Assembly: GCA_025201765.1 (NCBI GenBank)
Contig: MU623397.1
Span: 62,001-126,000, forward strand
Origin: Daldinia sp. FL1419
Lineage: Eukaryota; Ascomycota; Sordariomycetes; Xylariales; Hypoxylaceae
Direction: 5' to 3'
DNA: 64,000 nucleotides
Positions 56,743 through 64,000 of the stretch are shown one piece after another. The translations under genes and the position numbers were made by a program. The notes below the pieces were generated by a model, which had not been told where the DNA came from, ran no database searches, and saw only the letters and a list, made by a program, of their open reading frames with translations. Positions within the stretch are counted from its first letter, which is position 1. Every line of letters begins with the position of its first letter.

Positions 56743-58725
56743 TCAAGATTCCATCTTACTATACTTATGGCCCTCTTCGAGTCTAACCGCACCGCGAGTG
56801 CTACGGCGGAAAGGTGCGGTAACGGGCCACGTAACCACCTTCAACAACAGCAATACAAGCCCAACGAGGTACAAAAACAAGCTAAAAATACCTAAGAGGG
56901 TGATAGGAACTACGGCCAGGAAGAAGTTGCCTAAGCAAGCACACGTTAGTATACAATATCGACTATCTCAAGAAGAATATCGAAATATAACAAAATGGGC
57001 CTTACCAAACATGCCGTGACGGCGAGAAATTGTTTGCCAGAGCTCTCCGCCTAGGACGTGGACAGCACCGTCCCAGAAGTAAGGTCCCTTAAGGCGAAAC
57101 TTGGAGTTGAGCTGAGCACCCGCCGCCCAGATGATCGGGATACGGTACCATAGGTTGGATTGGTATCGAGATGCGGACCACCCGGCCTTGACGGCGTCCC
57201 AAAATGTCGGGGCAGAACCTATATCGAGCGCCAGCTGGTAGGCGTAGGTCTCGTGATCAACGCCGTAGTTGATGCGCGAGTTCTGGCTAGATCGGAGGCG
57301 GAAATGGTGGTCGTCATCGTCACGAAGATTGGCCGTGAGCTCGGGCGCCTTAAGGTTCAAAATCCAGAGCTGGGCCTGGAGTTCTGCAAGAGGGGGGATA
57401 GCGCCGTATCCAGGACGGACGAAACCGATAAACCCGACGGTCGGGTCTGCGCGGCTCCAGATCGATCGGACATCCGTGCTGCTGGGGACCGGGTAGCGCT
57501 CTCCGCCCTGGTTTTGAAAGAAGGGAAATTCCTGACGATAACCGGTGGCGAATACCAAGACGTCAGGCTTAGTGGGGCCAAGTTCCTGCATCCGGGCGTA
57601 CTCGGGGCGTCCGTTATTATTAAAATGGATCGCGCCCGAAGCGTCAACGTGCGTCGGCCACGGTGCCAATTCAATTGTGCGGCCTCCTTCTGCCTTGTCT
57701 ACGGGTGCTTGAAGGATAGAACGACGGATCCGCTCGATGACGCCCGGATTAGCCGGGCGATAGGGGGCACTAATATAGGGCAGGGCCTTGGGCGCACCCT
57801 TGTTGAAGAAGAGCTTAGAAACATGATATCGCTCCTTGGAGATGCCTCCGACCCATTGGTCTATGCCGGCTGTCGTGCCGGACACGAGCCAGTTAGTCGT
57901 CTTGACGCCCCAATCGTAAACATTCCACGTAAAAAGCGTGTCTCGAATTAGGGGATGCAAGTACATCGAATCGAAGAGAGGCGCCTGCCAACTGACATCG
58001 ACGGGGAGCTCTCTACGGTTAGGATTCGCTTTACGCCCAAAAATAGGGAACCACACGGGGTTGGGAATTATCTTGGGCGCCCCGAGGAAACCATCTCGGT
58101 GAGTAAGAACCACACGCTTCGTTGGAGAAGTCACGGCGAGGTGCGCAATATCGATACCGGTCTCTCCAGAGCCGAGAATGACGACGGTCTTATCGCGGCC
58201 AAATTCCTCACGCTTCTTAAACTCGGACGAGTGCTTAACAACAGGAATATTCTCGACTCCGGGGAGATTTGGGATATTAGGAACCACGTGGAGACCGGTG
58301 CAAACGGCAACGGCGTCGCATTCGTACGTCAAAACTTCCGCGTTGGCGTCGTCTGCTTTGCGGTAGTGGACGATGTGGCCGCCCCCAGGGCGCCGTTTAA
58401 CAGCCACGACTTTGGTCGAAAGATTGATCTCAGGCCAGAGACTGAAGTAGTCACAGTAGTCGTTGAGGTATTGTACAAACCTCTCAGCAGAAAGGAAGTC
58501 GGGGTCTTTCTCATGAGCTCTAAAGTCAGAGAAGGATGTGAGGAATTTGGAGGAAACTAGCTCGGCATCCTCGTACGCACGCTGCGCGAAGGTCCCGCCA
58601 ACCGCAGACTCGGATTCGAAAAGCACGGCTTCGACAGGCTTGCCCAAGAAGAAGTGGTGAGCCGTCTTGAGGTACTTCAGCGTCACCAGACCCGAAGGGC
58701 CGGCACCAATAACCGCTACACGCAT
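56743..58725 (-). CDS. Flavin-containing monooxygenase with C-terminal membrane anchor
   Basis: Two exons on the minus strand: 58725-57006 and 56930-56743, giving 635 aa. Reading through the donor (GTAAGG at 57005) would stop at 56968; splicing 75 bp with a TACTAAC branch point adds 62 residues containing a strong membrane helix (AVVPITLLGIFSLFLYLVGL). N-terminal FAD motif VAVIGAGPSGL (residues 3-13), NADPH-site motif VVILGSGETGIDIA (about 187-200), FMO-type segment VVKHSSEFKKREEFG and the LVFATGYRQEFPF motif are all present. The expected reaction is NADPH-dependent oxygenation of a soft nucleophile (N or S) in a small molecule, with the active part on the cytosolic side of a membrane. Substrate unknown. 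It is divergent from the AMP-ligase gene. Confidence 0.88.
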
Positions 58726-60137
58726 GTCGTTGATGATAAAGGTGTTATGTTAAGATATACTAAGAGAAAAGTTCCAGCCCTGGCCCGGGGACTAGAGGAG
58801 TCTGAGAGGATCAAGAAAACCTGACTCTAAGTCTCTCCTCGAAGCATGATAAATCCAGCTTGATATAATGCCCCTCGGTATAAGCGATATAAGCTCGAAA
58901 TAAGCCTTTGGGGCTTGTACTCCATCCCCGGGATATTAGAGTTGCATTCCCCTAATATGCATGAGGTGCGGAGTATTTCATCTTGGTCGTCTTCCCCAGA
59001 TGAAGTATAGCAGATGGCAGGGCACTCGATAGTAGATTGACCAATAAGTGAGCTGTATTCCTCTGTCAGCCCCCAGATTATGCCATGGTACGTGCTGAAC
59101 ACTAATTCTAGATCCGGCTCCCTCGAGCTGACAGCACACCATCATGCCTTAATCGCCTGCAAACATGCAAGCTATTCCCTGGCCACTTCGCTCTTTTAGC
59201 CAATCCGAAGATTTCACAAATCTAAGAACCAAAACGTATCATTCGTACGCGGTACTCTTCACATGCGGGAGTAGGTACTTTGGTTCGGTTCGGTGCAGCT
59301 ATGTGAGCTGCCTCTTTGGGTGCGGATTACAAACTGTTTGTAATCCTCCTCAACCCATTATCAACCTTGACCTCTAGGTAGGTCGCTTGTTTCAACTACG
59401 ATTCTATTTATTGGTAAGCGCCGGGATTTATCACTCCGTTCCAGATACGTCTATAGTCGTTGATTCTCATGCAAGTCTGCAAGACCCAAGCTTGATATTT
59501 TCCGACTTCCAACGTTGGTTAAGAAACCCAGGACTATGTATAGGCATGCATAAGCTTATCCACCAAGGAAGCGGGGTTTCGTTGATTGTTGATTATATAG
59601 GAACATGAAATCTTAACACGATGAGAAACTCCGAAGAGCAAGCCAGCCTAGGACATTGTTTCTGCCTAGGTATAGTTTAACGGCTAGTTTGTCCCTTCGG
59701 ATTGAATATAGTCATGGTATCCCGACGGGCTGATATTGCTAAAAGCTCGTTATCAAGATTCATCAAGTCAACCTCATCTTACTTCATTTGCCTACCTTGG
59801 GTACCTACCTATTAGAGCAAAACACGACCTCCAGGTCCTTTTTAAAAACTAAATGCTTAGATGGGCGGCAATAGACTGCAACCGGAAACCCTTGTCATCC
59901 GAGAACCAGAACCTGGATCACCAGTTCCAATGAGGAGGGGAGGAGGGGGTAGTTTGAATAAGTGCTTACAAACGCCTCTTCATTCCTTCAAATAATAACT
60001 ATTACTATTAACTATCACTATTAGCACTGGTAACTCTAGACCAGGAGAGTAAAGGAATCTGTAAGATACGGCTGTCGTTCCCGATATGTCAGGCCCTCAT
60101 TCTGTAGTTGGAACTATACTTTGATAAGATCAGCACC
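58726..60137. other. Shared 1.4-kb divergent promoter region of FMO and AMP-ligase genes
   Basis: Both start codons face outward from this stretch. It contains CTAGGTAGGTCGC and GGTACCTACCTATT words near 59375 and 59799. Frames at 58827-59102 minus, 59165-59377 and 59387-59608 plus have no motif. Confidence 0.5.
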
Positions 60138-61649
60138 ATGCCATCCATATTCCCGTACTCCCTTCTAAAAGCTTTTCAAGATGCACCAAATGTCCCGGCT
60201 TTCGAATACGGCTCACGCGTAATCAGACGAGGCGAACTTGTAGATCTCGCCGAGCAGTATGTTGGTGGACTACGTGCCGCCGAAATCAGCCTCCATCCTG
60301 GCGATAGCATCGCAGTATACACCAGTGTTACACCAGATGCATTCGCCGTACAAATAGCAGCACATATCTTGGGCCTCCGGGTCATAGGTCTAAAACCCGG
60401 CATGGCTACGGTACAGCTACCGGACATTATTGCTGATGCGAAACTCCTAATAGTTGACAAAGACACACGTGCCGAAATCGAGGCTTTGCCATCAATGGAA
60501 TCAGCGGTGGTTAAGCTAGATGGTTTGCTTGGAGATGCTAGTCCTCTGGAATCACAGGGACGTCCCGAGGACACCGCTCTAGTCTTATTCACCAGTGGAA
60601 CAACGGGTGGACCGAAAGGGGTTGAATGCACTTACGCAGCGTTGACGGCGTCCTGGGCGTGGCAACGCTCTGTTTGGGATGCCGATACGGAATCGATGGC
60701 TGCTAGATACAGCCGTTTTCTTCTCTTCGGTACGCTCGCTAGCACAGTCATGTTTGAGCACCTCGGCCTATGCCTTACCGGTGGCGGCACGGCAGTTATC
60801 CCTACTACGCCTTTACCACTTCTCAAGTTCCCACACATCCTTTCTGATCTTCGTATTTCCGCCGTGCTCTTTACCGTGCCTCGATTACACCACGTCCTCG
60901 AGATTATTGAGTCGGACGGGTCAAGTTTTGACTTGGGCTACCTCCGCTCTGTTATTGTTTCTGGTTCGCCGTTGTCAGCACAGAAACTACATACAGCTAT
61001 AGAGATTCTAGGGGATGTTATATTCAACGGTTATGGCATGTCAGAGACGGGACTAGTGTGTTTGCTTTCTGCTGCCGATATTGCGGTACACCCCGATGCC
61101 GCAAGCTCCGTTGGACGACCTTTTACGGGTGTTCAAGTCCAAGTACGGGACGACTCAGGGGCTTCGCTTCCCCTTAACACAATAGGGCATATATGGGTAC
61201 GTAGTCTCGGTTCATTTAAGGGCTATACGAACGAGGACTCGTCATCCGTACTTGATTCAAACGGTTGGATATGGACGCGAGATTTGGGGTCCCTCGATAG
61301 CAGCGGCTTCCTATACCTCACAGGACGGGCCCGGGAAATAGTCATCATCAACGCCAACGTATATTACGTCGGAGCAATCGAAAAAGCGCTTTCATCCCAT
61401 CGAGACGTAGACGCCGCGTATGTTGTGAGCGTTCCAAACGATAAGACGGGTGAATCCCCCGCCGCGTTTATCAAGATGATTAAGGACCGTACCCCTGATC
61501 TCGGTACTCTTCGGGAATTAGTCAAAGATAAAGTCAGTCCTGCCGCTGTTCCAGTAGCCTTTACGGTGATAGACTCGGTACCAATAGCTCCAAGTGGGAA
61601 GCCGGATAAACAGGCGCTTGCAAGTTTGATATCACGAAGCAAAGCGTAG
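60138..61649 (+). CDS. Free-standing AMP-forming acyl/aryl ligase (ANL superfamily)
   Basis: A single-exon frame of 503 aa from ATG 60138 (context CAGCACCATGCC); an upstream TTG at 60108 is not a credible start. Adenylation motifs are in order: LVLFTSGTTGGPKGVE (about residues 149-164), NGYGMSETG (about 297-305), the YxTxD-like WIWTRDLGSLDSSGFLYLTGR (about 375-396), and the catalytic Lys near APSGKPDKQAL (about 486-496). There is no carrier protein or reductase domain, so the product is probably an acyl- or aryl-CoA (or free adenylate). It ends SRSKA, at best a weak peroxisomal signal. It is divergent from the FMO gene; a shared pathway is possible but only inferred from position. Confidence 0.85.
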   Translation: MPSIFPYSLLKAFQDAPNVPAFEYGSRVIRRGELVDLAEQYVGGLRAAEISLHPGDSIAVYTSVTPDAFAVQIAAHILGLRVIGLKPGMATVQLPDIIADAKLLIVDKDTRAEIEALPSMESAVVKLDGLLGDASPLESQGRPEDTALVLFTSGTTGGPKGVECTYAALTASWAWQRSVWDADTESMAARYSRFLLFGTLASTVMFEHLGLCLTGGGTAVIPTTPLPLLKFPHILSDLRISAVLFTVPRLHHVLEIIESDGSSFDLGYLRSVIVSGSPLSAQKLHTAIEILGDVIFNGYGMSETGLVCLLSAADIAVHPDAASSVGRPFTGVQVQVRDDSGASLPLNTIGHIWVRSLGSFKGYTNEDSSSVLDSNGWIWTRDLGSLDSSGFLYLTGRAREIVIINANVYYVGAIEKALSSHRDVDAAYVVSVPNDKTGESPAAFIKMIKDRTPDLGTLRELVKDKVSPAAVPVAFTVIDSVPIAPSGKPDKQALASLISRSKA

Positions 61650-64000
61650 CAGCACGATATCAGGAGTTTATTGCCGGTAGAGAGCAATACGACGCAAGTC
61701 TATAACAGCGCTCCCAAATCTAATTCAAGTCTACCTACATACTAACACACTAAACACCCCGAGATAGCCTACATTAGTACCAATAGCATCGGACTATATA
61801 AGACTATAATGGGAGCTATACCTACAGTACAGTTCCGAGCGCCTGACTTGAAACCAAGTTTTTTAAACCTCGTACCAATACATTTCCGTTACCTAGCCTC
61901 TACCAGAAATAAAAACCAAGTGGCACGGTTAGATAGTGCTACGGTATAAGCATCGCGCAATAAACAGCTTAAAAACGGGATCGACTCAGCAAGCTGATGG
62001 GTAGGTATGAATTGTACTAGGATGTTAATCAGTAGGAGGTATGGAAGGAGGAGGATACCTATTTGTCCGCTCTACTATCACGGGGAGAGATAGGATACGA
62101 TATATCATGAACTAGCTGATAATAACTCGTTTTCGGGACGCCTCCGGATTTTTAAGAGTTGTACTGCTACCTGTAATTCGTCTCGTAATTATACCGACAG
62201 CTTATACCTTGTTATTATTATTGATAAGACTCTTAAGCAAACCCTTTCTGTATGATTTCGTAGTCTTCTGGGCAGCTTGGGGATCTTGGGGAATAAGGAA
62301 TTTATTCCCATAATTCTTATCCTACTTTTTAATCTTCAGGGTTGTTTATTTCAGACCATCTTCATTGCAAGGAAGCACAATTAATACAATAGACTACCAA
62401 AGCAATATCTAGGCACGGGGATAGTCGTAAGGAGACCTCAGCTCCTCTACGTGTAGAGAGCTTGGCGTAGAAATATTCAGGGGTACATCACATGGGTAGC
62501 TACCCGGCAGCTGAGTGCTTATTGTTGTCTGTGGTAAAATCATAGCGCAAGTTACGCTAAAGAACCGACTCAGGCTCAGATAGTCTAAAAGACTCTTACA
62601 TAGAGAGGTCTATTGGATACATGCTGCTATTGTTGGAATATCCTCCAGCGACGCGTGTGCGTTGTTGATATACTAGACGGTAAAGACTTGGGAAAGGCCT
62701 CCATTTTTCCAAATCTTTATCAGCTGCATTAGTACATCCCATCCGATGGCTAAAAACTTGAGATACTAATTCCATAGAAGGGATGATGGATGAAAAGACG
62801 AATAGATCGAAACGTCCCTCGAAAAGTGAGATTCGTTCTCCCCCGGATCTAATATATGGCACCTTGATATATATACCTGTAGGGAACTTCTATTCCTATT
62901 CAGTTGAGTTCTCCGTACTAAAGCAAATCAAATATGGTAGCATCTCGGGCTCGGTAAAGTCAGAATCGCCGCAGCGCTCTCGCTCCTTACCCCTATATTA
63001 CCTATCACATTCAACTCCGCTGAGGTTAGCGGTAGCTTATCTTCACCGACACGTACCTCAGCTCCCAGGAATATTACTACTAGCACAGTGGAGATTATGG
63101 CATTCCGGCGCATTGCCCGGAAATATTCGCCGATCACTGACGTGGTCTTGGACCTGAGTCGCGGCCCTGATGTATAGCTGCAATATTCCATTTAGGGAAC
63201 CAAAGGTCTCCGCGTCAAGCATATCGACGAGGCCGGGATAACAAACGAAATTACCCCTATATGAGGGATTCATGCTCGCGGATACCCCTAAAACTAAGCC
63301 CTGCCAGGCGAGGGACCATTGGTAAAGGGCTGCGGCTAAATATGGCGTCTTTACCCTTACCCAAGAAGAACTAGGCAGCAGAGTCCGCACTGATTAGATT
63401 TATCTTGGCCTGGATTGAACAAGTCCCGTCTACTGGTGTTTCGGCGTAAAGGAACATCCGAAGTAGAACATTTGTTAGCACCTTTTTCTTTTTTTCTTTT
63501 TTTTTTTTTGCAATTTCTTTTTTTGCATAATGGGGGTTCTTGGTGTGGCTCGGTCGGTCTCCGTGTCCGACGGGATATCCGGAGATCCCGAATTGCGACT
63601 TGGAATATGTATCGTGTAGATCTATCTGAGAACGTCTGAGCTAGTAGTTATGTCAATCGAAAATCTCATGCTGGGTATTGAATGTCACTAGGTTAGAGAG
63701 GTTCCATATGAGTTGTTGCTCTACGTCGGTGAATACCTAGTAATGGGTTCGAGAAAAGGAGCATTGGATATCGATCCACACCTCGAGGAGGAATACGTCG
63801 CATGGTCTACTGATATTGTATTGACGTGGGTAAGAAGCGTTAATGCTAATCGTAGGGGGCGGGCATGTAAGCTAAGAAAAAGGGGTAACCAACCCCTTTC
63901 TCAGCTGAGGTCTTTGTGAGAGAAGAGCGCGTTTTATTTTTTTATATTTTTTTTTACTAGGCACAAGGGGACCGATGGGCGAGCGATGAGGGATGAACAA
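61650..64000. other. Terminal 2.35 kb, no supported gene
   Basis: Several overlapping frames (62596-62862 minus, 62783-63157 plus, 62928-63191 and 63058-63390 minus, 63713-63919 plus) conflict with one another and contain no motif I recognise. The minus frame around 63090-63190 has one hydrophobic run (AIISTVLVVIFLGAEV), which might be a decayed membrane protein exon. T-rich runs at 63485-63512 and 63937-63955. Confidence 0.4.

Noticed and set aside
57160..57951. 263-codon open frame on the plus strand (and 57955-58560, 201 codons)
   Set aside because: Both lie antisense to the FMO coding sequence, which has clear FAD and NADPH motifs on the minus strand. They are shadows of its codon bias.
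62783..63390. Overlapping frames of 87-124 codons near the right edge
   Set aside because: Three frames on two strands conflict, none has a domain or consistent splice signals.
1..64000. CRISPR array, rRNA genes, telomeric repeats
   Set aside because: No spaced direct repeats, no rRNA-like stretch (including dispersed 5S) and no TTAGGG tract were seen on reading.

Overview
This window comes from the nuclear genome of a filamentous ascomycete (Pezizomycotina, most likely a Sordariomycete-type fungus; the exact lineage is an inference). Three things point there: introns of about 50-110 bp with GTRNGT donors and CTAAC/CTGAC-like branch points; fungal-specific families (Sip5-like, AA8 cytochrome domain, SAT4/rhodopsin-type membrane protein, GH30); and transposons eroded to extreme AT content by transitions only, the signature of repeat-induced point mutation (RIP).

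Layout. 1-3.3 kb: the 3' end of a Sip5-like gene converges on an ARA2-type D-arabinose dehydrogenase gene. 3.6-3.8 kb: a 10-N assembly gap flanked by G25 and C59 runs. 4.2-13.1 kb: a repeat block with a 762-bp TIR element, an unassigned AT-rich stretch and a complete but RIP-destroyed 6.2-kb Ty1/copia retrotransposon (216-bp LTRs, 5-bp target duplication). 15.2-21 kb: a secreted stand-alone AA8 cytochrome, actin-related protein Arp6 and an F-box protein. 23-25.8 kb: two TIR elements of different size sharing the same 21-nt terminus. 26.8-29.1 kb: a UFD1-domain protein fused to zinc fingers, an AZUL-like motif and a UBA-like tail. 29.1-35.7 kb: a gene-poor stretch of ordinary base composition. 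35.7-51.3 kb: an amadoriase/sarcosine-oxidase-like FAD oxidase, a SAT4-type membrane protein, a BTB protein with a long low-complexity N-terminus, an APC-family choline/GABA-type permease and a TMEM135-like membrane protein. 52-61.7 kb: a small hydrophilic protein, a broken gene, a secreted GH30 glucanase, a tail-anchored flavin monooxygenase and a free-standing AMP-forming ligase. Beyond 61.7 kb no gene could be supported.

The genes are mostly a mixture of housekeeping functions (Arp6 in chromatin remodelling, UFD1-type ubiquitin handling, Sip5, TMEM135) and accessory metabolism or secretion (AA8, GH30, FAD oxidase, permease, FMO, AMP-ligase). No classical biosynthetic cluster with PKS/NRPS is present. 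The nearest thing to a functional pair is the head-to-head FMO and AMP-ligase. No tRNA, rRNA or CRISPR could be supported. Exon structures were built by hand from splice signals and reading-frame continuity. The most unusual signals are the family of short intergenic palindromes built on AGGTACCT/CCTAGG, the TIR family near 23-25.8 kb, and the multi-domain UFD1 protein.
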